A DNA stretch of 64,000 nucleotides, taken from contig NZ_JAFEIG010000011.1 in the NCBI RefSeq assembly GCF_017495225.1, forward strand, positions 1 through 64,000, read 5' to 3'. The first letter of the stretch is position 1. Every line of letters begins with the position of its first letter. This DNA comes from Daejeonella sp. Lineage in GTDB: Bacteria; Bacteroidota; Bacteroidia; Sphingobacteriales; Sphingobacteriaceae. The notes below the pieces were generated by a model, which was not told the DNA's origin, searched no databases, and saw nothing but the letters and a program-made list of their open reading frames with translations. Below, piece after piece: positions 8,452 to 17,614 of the stretch. Position numbers and translations under genes: made by a program.

Positions 8452-9282
8452 GTGGACAAACAAATTCAAAATAATTACGAAAAACTTAAGCTTTCTTTAT
8501 TCTTTTTACCATTTATTCTGTTAAGTTTTATTGCATTTATTCTTTTTAAACAAAGCGCACTAAATACTGATTCGTATATACAGGTTCAAAAAGAATGGTT
8601 TTATTACTTAAATAATAAATTATCTGCTTTTCCGCTAACAGAATATAATCTCACACAATTCGGTGATGCACTCATCGCGCTATCATTTTTAGCAATTTTT
8701 ATTGTAAAGGCTCCAAAAATTTGGGAATCATTAATCAGTGCAACCATAATTTCTGGAATACTTTCAAAGGTTTTAAAAACAATTTTTTCGGTACCCAGAC
8801 CTGCAGCTATTTTAGATCATCATACTTTTGTTATCATTGGGAAACCACTTCTAGGTCAGACAAATAGTTTGCCTTCCGGACATTCCATTACTGTTTTTAC
8901 AGTACTCACAGTAATCATGTTTAGTTTTATTCCTAAAAAAGCCATTATCAAAGTCTTTTGGTATTTATCTATCATTTTTATCGGAATAATATTGGCAAGT
9001 ACAAGAATAGGGATTGGAGCACATTTCCCATTAGATGTTTTAATAGGTTGTATTATAGGTTATATTTCAGGTATTTCGGGTATTTTTATTAACCTTAAAT
9101 ACCCAATCTGGACATGGATAAATAACAAAAAATTCTACCCTATTTTCATTTTATTATTTGCAATTGCAATGGCTTTTATTGTAACTAAAATTAGGATTGA
9201 AAATCTAATCATCTATTATTTATCATTCATTAGCTTGGCTGTTTCATCATATATCATCATTAAAGATTATGTTAAAAAGTAA
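8452..9282 (+). CDS. PAP2-family membrane phosphatase (predicted lipid A phosphatase)
   Basis: A 276-aa integral membrane enzyme with all three PAP2 motifs: KTIFSVPRP (KX6RP), PSGH (in SLPSGHSITVF) and STRIGIGAHFPLD (RX5HX3D). About six membrane spans are visible. The GTG start is the only one that precedes the first hydrophobic segment. The gene overlaps the next one, a phosphoethanolamine transferase, by 14 bases. In Helicobacter pylori the lipid A 1-phosphatase LpxE and EptA are likewise adjacent, so this gene is likely the phosphatase that clears lipid A for phosphoethanolamine addition. PAP2 enzymes acting on undecaprenyl pyrophosphate remain an alternative. Confidence 0.75.
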   Translation: MDKQIQNNYEKLKLSLFFLPFILLSFIAFILFKQSALNTDSYIQVQKEWFYYLNNKLSAFPLTEYNLTQFGDALIALSFLAIFIVKAPKIWESLISATIISGILSKVLKTIFSVPRPAAILDHHTFVIIGKPLLGQTNSLPSGHSITVFTVLTVIMFSFIPKKAIIKVFWYLSIIFIGIILASTRIGIGAHFPLDVLIGCIIGYISGISGIFINLKYPIWTWINNKKFYPIFILLFAIAMAFIVTKIRIENLIIYYLSFISLAVSSYIIIKDYVKK

Positions 9283-10786
9283 CTTGAAATTAACTCATTT
9301 TGTTCTATTAGTAAGTTTGGTTAATTTCTTATTCTTTCATTATCCATTTTTCAATTATGTTGTTAATAATATTGATTATAAGAGCTTTAATGGCATATTA
9401 ATCATTATTAGCTTAATAATATTAATGCTCATCTTAAATGCTTTTGTCTTTTTTCTGATCTTTCAGTTGTCGAGCAGGTTGGGGAAAGTTTTATTGACCG
9501 TATTTTTTACAATAAATGCCATTGCGGTGTATTTTATAAATACCTATGGAGTAATTATTGACGAAAGCATGATAGGTAATGTGCTCAATACCAATTATGA
9601 GGAGTCGAGTAACTTTTTTTCAATAAAACTACTTCTTTATATCCTTTTAGGGATATTATTGAGTACTTATGTTATAAAAGCCAAGATAAATAAAATGCCT
9701 TTAAAGCGGTTTTTAAGCATCTCGGGACTAAGCTTAGCATTCATAGTGGTTTTGGTATTTGCGAATGCAAGTAATTGGCTCTGGATTGATAAAAATTCAA
9801 AACAATTAGGCGGCTTGGCCATGCCTTGGTCCTACTCTGTAAATCTTTCGCGATTTTATATTCATCAAAGTGATGCAAATAAAAAAGAGATTTTATTACC
9901 TGATGCTAAAATCAAAGACAATAAAAAATCTGTTGTTGTGCTCGTTATTGGAGAATCAGCAAGAAAGCAAAATTTTTCATTGTATGGCTATTCTAAAAAT
10001 ACCAATCCGCTATTATCTAAAACATCAAATTTATTTCATTTCGACGCCACTAGTTGTGCCACCTACACCACCGCAGGCCTTAAATGTATATTAGAACATA
10101 CCAGTAGCAATGAATTGTATGAAATCTTACCTAATTACTTGTATAGAAATAATGTGGAGGTTGTTTGGAGGACTACCAATTGGGGAGAACCTCCAATACA
10201 CATAAAAAACTATCAAACTAAAAACGATTTAATGCCAGATTGCAAAGGTGATGATTGTAAATACGATGAGGTACTTTTATCTGGACTAAAAGAGCAAATT
10301 TTATCAAGTGATAAAGATAAAATCTTAATCGTATTGCACACAAGTACGAGCCATGGACCAAGCTATAGTAAGAAATATCCACCTCAGTTTGAAACTTTTA
10401 AGCCTGTGTGCAATAGTGTTGAACTGGGGAATTGTTCGCAAGAAGAACTAATTAATGCCTACGATAATACCATTATTTACACCGATTATATCTTAAATGG
10501 TGTGATTCAAAATCTCAAAGAACTGAAAGAGTTTAATAGCACCATGATTTTTGTTTCAGATCATGGAGAATCCTTAGGAGAGAAAAATTTATACATGCAC
10601 GGTATTCCGATGAGCTTTGCTCCAAAAGAACAGTATGAAATACCATTTATTGTTTGGATGTCTGATAATTCTAGAAAACTAAAAACAAAGCAAACACTAT
10701 CTCAAAACCATGTATTTCATAGTGTATTATCTTTCTTAGCCATTGAAAGTCCTATTTACAAGGAGGAAATGAATATTTTTAAATGA
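9269..10786 (+). CDS. eptA: EptA-like phosphoethanolamine transferase (sulfatase fold)
   Basis: A 505-aa inner-membrane enzyme that would move phosphoethanolamine from phosphatidylethanolamine to lipid A. About five N-terminal spans (residues 1-170) precede a periplasmic sulfatase-fold domain starting VVVLVIGESARKQNFSLYGY. The predicted Thr nucleophile lies in SCATYTTAG (T267 by alignment with the MCR/EptA motif). HTSTSHGP and FVSDHGESLGE supply the metal-binding residues. The start overlaps the phosphatase gene, so the pair is one transcription unit. Such modification lowers the negative surface charge and typically raises polymyxin tolerance. Other phosphoethanolamine acceptors are possible. 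Confidence 0.85.
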   Translation: MLKSNLKLTHFVLLVSLVNFLFFHYPFFNYVVNNIDYKSFNGILIIISLIILMLILNAFVFFLIFQLSSRLGKVLLTVFFTINAIAVYFINTYGVIIDESMIGNVLNTNYEESSNFFSIKLLLYILLGILLSTYVIKAKINKMPLKRFLSISGLSLAFIVVLVFANASNWLWIDKNSKQLGGLAMPWSYSVNLSRFYIHQSDANKKEILLPDAKIKDNKKSVVVLVIGESARKQNFSLYGYSKNTNPLLSKTSNLFHFDATSCATYTTAGLKCILEHTSSNELYEILPNYLYRNNVEVVWRTTNWGEPPIHIKNYQTKNDLMPDCKGDDCKYDEVLLSGLKEQILSSDKDKILIVLHTSTSHGPSYSKKYPPQFETFKPVCNSVELGNCSQEELINAYDNTIIYTDYILNGVIQNLKELKEFNSTMIFVSDHGESLGEKNLYMHGIPMSFAPKEQYEIPFIVWMSDNSRKLKTKQTLSQNHVFHSVLSFLAIESPIYKEEMNIFK

Positions 10787-11130
10787 TTGTATGGTATTTA
10801 AAAAATTAGCATCATTAGCATTTAATACATCATTATATTTCGCAAAGGTTCCATGTCCTGAAGTAAAATCCAAAGATTAAAATCGTCGATTAAGCTGAAA
10901 ATAATAAGCGCAGATATAGATCTCACTACTGAATTATAATTTTAAAAAAGGCCTAAAACCTCATTTAAGCCAAGGGAAAGCCTTCTTCAATTAAAAATAT
11001 ATCTTTAAAGACAATAAAAAATAGTAAATTTGCATTTTTATGGGATTTATTTAAAAAACATCTACTATTTAGATAAAATATATCTAAAATGGTAATGCAT
11101 ACATTCTTAGTATTTTATTATTGTTCAAAA
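10787..11130. other. Intergenic region before the porin
   Basis: 344 AT-rich bases with no coding signal. The only support found is a TAAATTTG promoter box near its 3' end (listed separately). No clear terminator follows eptA. Confidence 0.5.
11025..11032 (+). promoter_or_regulatory. Putative -7 box of the porin gene
   Basis: TAAATTTG matches TAnnTTTG about 100 bases upstream of the preferred porin start (11131). Confidence 0.45.
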
Positions 11131-12345
11131 ATGACCAGATTTTCATATCTAATTTTACTTTCAATACTTTTCTCCTTCCAAGCCTTTTCACAAACCGACA
11201 CCGTAAAAAGTACTAAGCAAAGCCCAACAACTAAAAAGTGGTATGATAGCTTTTCAATCAGAGGCTATGCCCAATTAAGATATAACAGACTTTTTGAAAC
11301 AAACCCTAATTTAAATTGCGAACAATGTGACCGGTCTTGGGGCGACAATGGTGGATTTTTTCTCAGACGGACACGAATTATTTTCTCAGGACAAATTAAC
11401 AAAAATATATATTTCTACATTCAGCCAGACTTTGCCAGCAGCGCTTCTACCGATAGACTTCATTTCGGACAATTAAGAGATGCTTATTTTGACGTGGGTA
11501 TAGATCAAGATAACGAATTTAGAATTAGAATTGGCCAAAGCAAAGTCCCTTATGGTTTTGAAAATATGCAGTCGAGCCAGAACAGATTACCCCTCGACAG
11601 AAATGACGCATTAAATAGTGCGGTTTCTAATGAAAGAGATATTGGTGCCTTCTTTTATTGGGCGCCCAAAGAAAAACGACAACTCTACGCAAGTTTGATT
11701 AATGACGGATTAAAAGGAAGCGGTGATTACGGTGTTTTTGCTTTCGGTGCTTATAATGGGCAAACAGCAAACAACCCTGAGTTAAATAATCAACTTCATA
11801 TTGTTAGCCGTTTTACCTATCCTTTTGAAGTTAAAAACCAAATTATTGAAATGGGTGTACAAGCCTATACAGGAAAATATGTAATCCCTAAAGCAAATTT
11901 AAGTCCCGGTGTAAAAACAAATGCCGACCTAAATTATTTAGATCAAAGAGTTGCTGGTACCTTCGTTTTATATCCAAAACCTTTTGGAATTCAAGCAGAA
12001 TACACTTTAGGTAAAGGACCAGAATTTAACAAAGCGACAGATGCAATAGAAGTAACACCTTTAAAAGGTGGATATGTAACCTTAAGTTATCTCGCAAAAC
12101 TCAACAAACAAATACTCATCCCCTTTATTAGATATCAATATTATGAAGGTGGTAAAAAGCATGAAAAAGATGCGCGTAGCTATAATGTAGATGATTTTGA
12201 GATTGGCGCTGAATGGCAAATGAATAAAAACTTTGAATTAGTGCTTAATTATACTTCATCAGAAAGAAGATTTGAGGATTTTGTCAAAAGAAACAATTTC
12301 CAGACTGGGAGACTCTTAAGAATACAAGCTCAAGTTAATTTTTAG
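11131..12345 (+). CDS. OprP/OprO-type outer-membrane porin
   Basis: A predicted 16-stranded outer-membrane channel of the phosphate-selective porin O/P family (404 aa from this start). A signal peptide (MTRFSYLILLSILFSFQAFS) is followed by alternating beta-strand sequence: SIRGYAQLRYNRL, FFLRRTRIIFSGQI, YFYIQPDF, then RIRIGQSKVPYGFENMQSS, which is characteristic of the family. The C-terminus ends in an aromatic/hydrophobic strand (LLRIQAQVNF, terminal Phe), as expected for BAM recognition. An ATG 14 codons upstream (11089) would spoil the signal peptide, so 11131 is chosen. Family members in Bacteroidota often serve phosphate uptake; the substrate is not shown. Confidence 0.85.
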   Translation: MTRFSYLILLSILFSFQAFSQTDTVKSTKQSPTTKKWYDSFSIRGYAQLRYNRLFETNPNLNCEQCDRSWGDNGGFFLRRTRIIFSGQINKNIYFYIQPDFASSASTDRLHFGQLRDAYFDVGIDQDNEFRIRIGQSKVPYGFENMQSSQNRLPLDRNDALNSAVSNERDIGAFFYWAPKEKRQLYASLINDGLKGSGDYGVFAFGAYNGQTANNPELNNQLHIVSRFTYPFEVKNQIIEMGVQAYTGKYVIPKANLSPGVKTNADLNYLDQRVAGTFVLYPKPFGIQAEYTLGKGPEFNKATDAIEVTPLKGGYVTLSYLAKLNKQILIPFIRYQYYEGGKKHEKDARSYNVDDFEIGAEWQMNKNFELVLNYTSSERRFEDFVKRNNFQTGRLLRIQAQVNF

Positions 12346-12423
12346 GAAGAATTAATACCCTTGGTAGTAAATAACTGCCATATTTAACCTTATTTAAAAA
12401 AATAATCATTAATTAGATTATAT

Positions 12424-12463
12424 AAATCATTCATGCCCAAATCTTAAGGCATGCAAATGATTT
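12424..12463. terminator. Hairpin between the porin and photolyase genes
   Basis: AAATCATT-CATGCC (12424-12437) pairs with GGCATG-(CA)-AATGATTT (12448-12463): 14 paired bases, a two-base bulge and a ten-base loop. It lies about 80 bases after the porin stop. There is no T-tract, so it may also be a processing or regulatory element. Confidence 0.4.
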
Positions 12464-12644
12464 AGCAATCATAAAATCTAATCTTCTCTCCTCATCATTT
12501 TATTTTACTAAGTAATCAAAAGGTAAAATTAAAATCACAAGCAGTTTTAACGCTGTGTATTTGATAAATTCGTTGCTAACAGAATAGCATTGCCAAAAAC
12601 AAAATGGCATCGTTTTATTCCCATAAATTTTATCAAAATCCATC

Positions 12645-14141
12645 GTGCAAAATAGCGTAAAGCAAGAAATAGCAATTGTTTGGTTCAAAAGAGATTTACG
12701 CTTTACCGACCATGAGCCACTTTTTTACGCCCAAAAGCAAAATCTTCCCATTTTACTGATCTACTGCTTTGAGCCCTCTATCATGAATTTTGCCGATAGC
12801 GATGTACGACATTGGCGCTTCGTACATCAGTCTATTCAGGAAATGCAAACAAAACTAGCTGATTTAAACACCCAAATCGCTGTATTTCATAATGAGTCGA
12901 CGCTAGTATTTGAAGAAATCCAGAAACACTATAGCATCAAAAAAATCTATTCTCATCAAGAAATTGGCAATAAAATTACTTTTGATCGAGATCTTGCCAT
13001 GAAAGATTTTTGTTTAAAGAACAATATCCAATGGACTGAATACCAGCATAATGGGGTTGTACGGAAATTAAAATCTAGGAAGGATTGGGAGCGATTGTGG
13101 AAGCAAAAAATGGAAGAATCTCCAAAATTAATTGATGAAGGCAACTGGAATTTCCTAAACTTTGATTTAAATCTATACCAATCGCTCAAAGGGCCAGCAT
13201 TGAATCCCGAAATAACCACTGAAAACAAATCCTTTCAAATGGGTGGCGAAAGCATGGCTTGGCGTTATTTACAAAGCTTCTTAAAGGATCGATACGTAAA
13301 CTATTCGAAACATATTTCCAAGCCCGCATTGAGTCGTAAAAGTTGTAGCAGAATCTCCCCTTACCTCAGTTATGGTAATTTGAGCATGCGCATGGTCTAT
13401 CAATTTACTGTTCAGCATTATCAAAAATCGGAGAATAAAAGAGCGCTTTCTAACTTCATTTCACGACTGCATTGGCATTGTCACTTTATGCAAAAGTTTG
13501 AAGATGAGTGCAGTATGGAGTTCGAAAATGTAAATAAGGCTTATAATGTGATGTTGAAGCCTAAAAACGAGTCATATATTTTGGCTTGGCAGAATGGCAA
13601 AACTGGAGTCCCAATTGTGGATGCTTGCATGCGCTGTTTAGTCGCAACAGGTTATATCAATTTCAGAATGCGTGCCATGGTGGTCTCCTTTTTTGTGTTT
13701 AATTTATGGCAAGATTGGCGCGAATTACATTTCCTTGCTCGTCAATTTCTAGATTATGAACCGGGAATTCATTATCCTCAATTACAAATGCAATCCGGCG
13801 TGACCGGTATCAATACCATCCGAATTTATAATCCCATAAAAAACTCACAAGAGCATGACGAGGAAGGAGTTTTTATTAAAACATGGATTCCAGAATTAAA
13901 AAATGTGCCTCCTGCCATCATCCACGAGCCCTGGAAAATGAGTCTGATAGAACAAAATCTCTATGGAGTACTAATTGATCAAGATTATCCCAAGCCCATT
14001 GTAGATATTGAAACTAGTCGCAAAGCCGCAAGCGATTTAGTCTGGAGCTTCCGCAAAACAAATGAGGTAAAAGTGGAAGGCAAAAGAATTTTGAAAAAAC
14101 ATGTGAATAATGAAGGTAGAAGACCATCAAAAAAGGTATAA
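12645..14141 (+). CDS. Photolyase/cryptochrome family protein, atypical FAD-pocket motif
   Basis: A 498-aa flavoprotein. The N-terminal alpha/beta antenna domain starts [18 protein letters not shown]; the C-terminal FAD-binding domain has [26 protein letters not shown] and [20 protein letters not shown]. The usual GTDAAPYFRIFNP segment is replaced by [13 protein letters not shown]: the Asp and Pro-Tyr-Phe are lost while Arg and the last Asn-Pro stay. This marks a divergent subclass, so CPD repair cannot be assumed and a signalling cryptochrome role is possible. The start is GTG (12645), the only one ahead of the core fold. A K/R-rich tail (about 475-498) may contact DNA. It stands alone after a hairpin. 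Confidence 0.8.
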   Translation: MQNSVKQEIAIVWFKRDLRFTDHEPLFYAQKQNLPILLIYCFEPSIMNFADSDVRHWRFVHQSIQEMQTKLADLNTQIAVFHNESTLVFEEIQKHYSIKKIYSHQEIGNKITFDRDLAMKDFCLKNNIQWTEYQHNGVVRKLKSRKDWERLWKQKMEESPKLIDEGNWNFLNFDLNLYQSLKGPALNPEITTENKSFQMGGESMAWRYLQSFLKDRYVNYSKHISKPALSRKSCSRISPYLSYGNLSMRMVYQFTVQHYQKSENKRALSNFISRLHWHCHFMQKFEDECSMEFENVNKAYNVMLKPKNESYILAWQNGKTGVPIVDACMRCLVATGYINFRMRAMVVSFFVFNLWQDWRELHFLARQFLDYEPGIHYPQLQMQSGVTGINTIRIYNPIKNSQEHDEEGVFIKTWIPELKNVPPAIIHEPWKMSLIEQNLYGVLIDQDYPKPIVDIETSRKAASDLVWSFRKTNEVKVEGKRILKKHVNNEGRRPSKKV

Positions 14142-14248
14142 AACTATTGAATAGAGATAATTCATACACAAATTACACGCATAAATATTATATTTAATTA
14201 CGTATCACAATTTCAATTCACATCCCTTTTAACTATTATCGAAGGCTA

Positions 14249-14656
14249 TTATTTATTCAAATACTCCCCTGCTGTTAAAACCGGTATAGTTGAACTTTTA
14301 AAATCTTTTTTATTCCTAGTGATGATAATATCTGCTTGATTATCCATTGCAATATAATATTGGAGTCCGTCTTCAAAATCAGAAAAATCAGATACCAATG
14401 CTAATTCAATGGCCTTATCATCTAAGGGAAGAATTTTTACCAAGACTTTAAATTTCGCCAAATACTTTTTCGCATCTACATATTTATAATGTTTAACTAT
14501 AGAATAATAGGCATTTGCGAAAGTTAAGGAAGATATAAGTACCTGAATTTCATCCCTATCCGCTCGTGTAAATAAGGCCTGTGCATCTTTATAATAAGGC
14601 TCACGCTTTGCTAAAAGATCAATTACAATATTGGTATCGACAAAAACTTGCTCCAT
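14249..14656 (-). CDS. PIN-domain toxin (VapC-like ribonuclease)
   Basis: A 135-aa PIN-fold protein, predicted metal-dependent RNase and toxin of a type II pair. The acidic site is visible: D7 in FVDTNIVIDLL, then DFEDGLQYYIA and ADIIITRNKKDF near residues 93-118. The sequence resembles the PIN subgroup usually paired with DUF6364 or ribbon-helix-helix antitoxins. The start codon shares one base with the antitoxin stop (TAATG, reading on the minus strand), so translation is coupled and the antitoxin is made first. The gene looks intact. Its cellular target is unknown. Confidence 0.85.
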   Translation of the reverse strand: MEQVFVDTNIVIDLLAKREPYYKDAQALFTRADRDEIQVLISSLTFANAYYSIVKHYKYVDAKKYLAKFKVLVKILPLDDKAIELALVSDFSDFEDGLQYYIAMDNQADIIITRNKKDFKSSTIPVLTAGEYLNK

Positions 14657-14895
14657 TATGAATATTTTTTATCGATATAATTTCTATAATCCTCTCTTTC
14701 ATCATAATCACTAGGTATGATGCCTGTTAAACTTTCAACTAAAGGACTAATAGTATCTCTATTGTTTGACTCATGAGTTAATGAGTTTAGATAATTTTCT
14801 ATTAGTTTAGATAAACTCACCTGGTGACTTCTAGCATAGCTTTTGGCCTCCGCTATTATTTCCTTATCCAAACTTAAAGTCAGTTTCGTATTCAT
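14656..14895 (-). CDS. DUF6364/RHH-type antitoxin
   Basis: A 79-aa protein with an N-terminal ribbon-helix-helix pattern (KLTLSLDKEIIAEAKSYARSHQVSLSKLIENYLNSL), the DUF6364 antitoxin family. The C-terminal half (about 45-79) is acidic and polar and would wrap the PIN toxin. It is the first gene of the pair. Paired TACGTATA sites just upstream are a probable operator. Confidence 0.8.
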   Translation of the reverse strand: MNTKLTLSLDKEIIAEAKSYARSHQVSLSKLIENYLNSLTHESNNRDTISPLVESLTGIIPSDYDEREDYRNYIDKKYS

Positions 14896-14906
14896 AATAA
14901 TAAATA

Positions 14907-14937
14907 TACGTATAAAAATATAAAATAGTTACGTATA
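14907..14937 (-). promoter_or_regulatory. Operator-like paired TACGTATA sites of the PIN toxin-antitoxin operon
   Basis: TACGTATA occurs at 14907-14914 and again at 14930-14937, start-to-start spacing 23 bases, about two DNA turns. Each contains the palindrome TACGTA. They begin 12 bases upstream of the antitoxin start, the usual place for ribbon-helix-helix autorepression. Confidence 0.55.
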
Positions 14938-15075
14938 AATAAAATTTGAGAATAGAATTCTACCATGCCTCAGTATTATGATATTTTAAGTCTATAGCTC
15001 CTAATAGGTTTGCAATTAAATTAGCATTCACACAAATAAAATAGCGTAATTTGAAATAAACAATTCATTAAATCC

Positions 15076-15483
15076 ATGAAAGTAAAATCCATTTATGTAA
15101 ACCTTCCAGTCAAAAACCTTGAAAAGACGAGGGAATTTTGGACTAAGCTAGGTTTTTCCTTTAATGAGCAGTTTTCGGATGATAAAGCATTGTGTTTGGT
15201 ATTAAATGAGGGACTTATTTACTCCATGTTAATTAGCCATGAGTTTTTTAGCACCTTCACCAACCGAGCCATCGCTGATGGTTCAACAACACAAGTTTTA
15301 GTGGCAATTGAAGTAGATAGCCGCGAATTAGTTGATCAAATTGTGGAAAATGCCTTAGAAAATGGGGCTAGTCGCTATAAAGAAAGCGCCGACCATGGTT
15401 GGATGTATTATGATAGTTTCGCAGATATAGACGGACATCAATGGGAAATAATGTTTACCGATCCGAGTCAAATAGCACAATAG
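15076..15483 (+). CDS. VOC-superfamily (glyoxalase/bleomycin-resistance-like) protein
   Basis: A 135-aa protein with paired beta-alpha-beta-beta-beta units: VNLPVKNLEKTREFWTKLGF at residues 6-25 and DIDGHQWEIMF near 120. It resembles the PhnB/extradiol-like subgroup that is frequent in Bacteroidota and of unknown substrate. The metal residues are not all evident. It is followed 18 bases later by a YdeI-like gene and then an amine-oxidase-like gene, so these probably form one transcript. A stress or detoxification role is inferred, not shown. Confidence 0.75.
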   Translation: MKVKSIYVNLPVKNLEKTREFWTKLGFSFNEQFSDDKALCLVLNEGLIYSMLISHEFFSTFTNRAIADGSTTQVLVAIEVDSRELVDQIVENALENGASRYKESADHGWMYYDSFADIDGHQWEIMFTDPSQIAQ

Positions 15484-15501
15484 TTTAAAAATACTCTTTA
15501 A

Positions 15502-16119
15502 ATGAATCCACGAGTTGATCAATATCTTATTGATGGTTGTATGCGTTGCAAATATGGTGCAACGCCAAAATGTAAAGTCAATACTTGGCAAACTGAACTG
15601 AAAATACTCAGAGAAATTGCCCTTGAATCGGGATTAATTGAAGAAATCAAGTGGGGAGTACCGGTTTATACTCATCATGGTAAAAATATCATTAGTGTAA
15701 ACGCTTTAAAAGAGTCGGCAAATATGACTTTTTTCAAAGGTGCTTTATTAAGTGATCAACATAAAATCCTACAACAACAAGGCAATATTCAGTCGGGAAG
15801 AATTGCAAAATTTACCAATCCGGAACAAATTGAAAAATTGATTGATGTCTTAATTTCTTACATAGATGAAGCTATAGAAATTGAAAAAAGTGGAAAAAAG
15901 GTGCCAATTCTTAAAAACCCTGAGCCAACTCCTATCGAGTTATTGCAGGCCTTCGAGGAAGATCAAACATTCAAAAAAGCATTTTATTCACTTAGTCCCG
16001 GTCGCCAAAGAGGCTATACCCTTCATTTTTTACAAGCTAAACAATCGGTCACTCGGATTGCCCGAATTGAAAAATATAGAGCCCAAATATTGAATGGTAT
16101 CGGCTTGAATGATCGTTAA
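15502..16119 (+). CDS. YdeI/OmpD-associated family protein (DUF1801-type fold)
   Basis: A 205-aa cytoplasmic protein. The N-terminal part (about 25-120; LIEEIKWGVPVYTHHGKNI) is a DUF1801-like domain. The C-terminal part (about 140-200; DQTFKKAFYSLSPGRQRGYTL, then ARIEKYRAQIL) is the YdeI/OmpD-associated helix pair. Function is undefined; YdeI in E. coli is linked to envelope stress resistance. A CMRCKYG motif at the N-terminus is a possible metal or redox site. It begins 18 bases after the VOC gene and ends 17 bases before the oxidoreductase. Confidence 0.75.
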   Translation: MNPRVDQYLIDGCMRCKYGATPKCKVNTWQTELKILREIALESGLIEEIKWGVPVYTHHGKNIISVNALKESANMTFFKGALLSDQHKILQQQGNIQSGRIAKFTNPEQIEKLIDVLISYIDEAIEIEKSGKKVPILKNPEPTPIELLQAFEEDQTFKKAFYSLSPGRQRGYTLHFLQAKQSVTRIARIEKYRAQILNGIGLNDR

Positions 16120-16136
16120 AATAAAGAAAAATATAC

Positions 16137-17195
16137 ATGCAATTAGATAAAAGAGTTGTTATTATTGGCGGCGGACTAAGTGGTTTAACTTTGGCCTATT
16201 TATTAAAACAAAATGGCTTACAAGCTCTAATTTTAGAGGCATCTTCTCGCTTGGGAGGAAGAATTCAGACCATTAAAGGAAAAAATGAAACACCTTTAGA
16301 GCTCGGAGCAACTTGGTTTTCGGATATACACCCCAATTTATTGTCGCTCATTGATGAATTGGAACTTATCAAGTATCCGCAATTTTCGAAAGGGATCTCA
16401 TTTTTTAAAACCAAATCTTTCGAGCCAGCACAGCAGTTTTTTGTCCCGGAAGCTGAATTACCATCCTACCGTTTAGCAGGCGGCACACAAACACTAATTG
16501 ATAGCTTGAGCGCTAAGCTAAACTCAGAAAATATCCAGCTCAACACAAAAGTTAAGGCAATCAAAGAATTAGACCATGAAGTTTTAATTGAAACTACTAA
16601 CGGAAAAGAGTTTCAAGCCGATAAAGTAATTGTTTGTATTCCTCCACAACTAGCCCTTAGTAGCATTCAATATTTCCCGGAATTAGGTACGGATGTCAAT
16701 GCTATTTTTTCAAATGTTCAAACCTGGATGTCGGGCTCCATCAAATTTGTATTAGAATATGATGAAGCCTTCTGGCGAAAAAATGGCCAATCGGGAATGC
16801 TATACAGCCATACCGGCATCATTAGCGAAATGTATGACCACACTAATATTGAAGGCAATAAATTTGGTTTTACTGGCTTTTTAAGTGGTGCAGCAGCAAA
16901 CTATAGCCAAGAACTACGAAAAGAATTGCTTTTACAACAATTGCATGAATTGTTTGGCGAAAAAATCATGAAGCCTCTATCCTATTTCGATAAAATATGG
17001 AACGACGAATATATTTCTGGAGCGAATCAAATTATACAAAGACCGCATCAAAATAACGGACATAAAGTACTACAGGATAGTTATTTAAGTGGCAAACTAT
17101 ACTTTTCTGCGACAGAAACGTCTAGCATTTATCCTGGATATATGGAGGGTGCAGTTTGTGCAGCGAAGAGGGTGCTGAGGGATTTGAAGGGTTAG
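16137..17195 (+). CDS. FAD-dependent amine-oxidase-family oxidoreductase
   Basis: A 352-aa flavoprotein. A Rossmann GxGxxG motif occurs at residues about 8-30 (VVIIGGGLSGLTLAYLL), then SSRLGGRI, the amine-oxidase fingerprint. The C-terminal FAD motif (YFSATETSSIYPGYMEGAV) corresponds to the GYxEGA motif of monoamine oxidases. It is shorter than plant or animal enzymes (about 450-500 aa), so part of the substrate domain is reduced. Related COG1231/COG2907-like oxidases in Proteobacteria belong to singlet-oxygen responses beside photolyases; a comparable role fits here but is inference. Third gene of the 15.1-17.2 kb group. Confidence 0.8.
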   Translation: MQLDKRVVIIGGGLSGLTLAYLLKQNGLQALILEASSRLGGRIQTIKGKNETPLELGATWFSDIHPNLLSLIDELELIKYPQFSKGISFFKTKSFEPAQQFFVPEAELPSYRLAGGTQTLIDSLSAKLNSENIQLNTKVKAIKELDHEVLIETTNGKEFQADKVIVCIPPQLALSSIQYFPELGTDVNAIFSNVQTWMSGSIKFVLEYDEAFWRKNGQSGMLYSHTGIISEMYDHTNIEGNKFGFTGFLSGAAANYSQELRKELLLQQLHELFGEKIMKPLSYFDKIWNDEYISGANQIIQRPHQNNGHKVLQDSYLSGKLYFSATETSSIYPGYMEGAVCAAKRVLRDLKG

Positions 17196-17244
17196 ATATA
17201 ATCTGGTTACTTTTTTAAGATAAATCGAAAAAAAAATTGAAAAT

Positions 17245-17266
17245 AGTAACTTATAAGTTACTTTTG
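17245..17266 (+). promoter_or_regulatory. 18-bp perfect palindrome overlapping the -7 box of the HigBA-type locus
   Basis: AGTAACTTATAAGTTACT (17245-17262) is a perfect palindrome. Its right arm overlaps TACTTTTG (17259-17266), which fits TAnnTTTG. The toxin ATG follows at 17271. The layout suggests antitoxin binding blocks RNA polymerase. A half-site-like GTTACTTTTT lies upstream near 17203. Confidence 0.6.
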
Positions 17267-17270
17267 TTTT

Positions 17271-17613
17271 ATGGTTGCTAAGGTTCGTGAAATCGTTGAA
17301 TTTGAAAATCACTTTTTGAATTTTTAAAGAAACAATCTTTAAAAGTTCAAAATAAGATTTTTAAGATTATTGAGGTAATTGAAACATTAGAACGCGTTCC
17401 TAGCAATTACCTAAAAGCGATTAAAGGAACGGATGGACTCTTTGAAGCGAGGATTCAAATAGGCACAGATATTTGGCGAGTTTTTTGCTTTTTCGATCAG
17501 GGAAGACTAGTAATACTTTTGAACGGATTTACAAAAAAACACAAAAGACTCCTCAAAATGAAATTGATAAAGCATTACACCTAATGAATAAATATTATAA
17601 AAATAAAAACTGA
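17271..17613 (+). pseudogene. HigB/RelE-like (Gp49-type) toxin with two homopolymer frameshifts
   Basis: Conceptual translation gives a Gp49-like RelE-fold toxin: MVAKVREIVEFENHF, then KQSLKVQNKIFKIIEVIE, GTDGLFEARIQIGTDIWRVF and a C-terminus LLNGFTKKTQKTPQNEI. Reading it needs two changes of frame. The T5 run at 17313-17317 would need a sixth T, and the A7 run at 17533-17539 would need an eighth A. As written, the frame starting at ATG 17271 stops after 18 codons. The last frame ends TGA at 17611-17613, one base before the antitoxin gene. It is either a genuinely dead toxin or an assembly error at homopolymers. Confidence 0.8.
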
Positions 17614-17614
17614 C

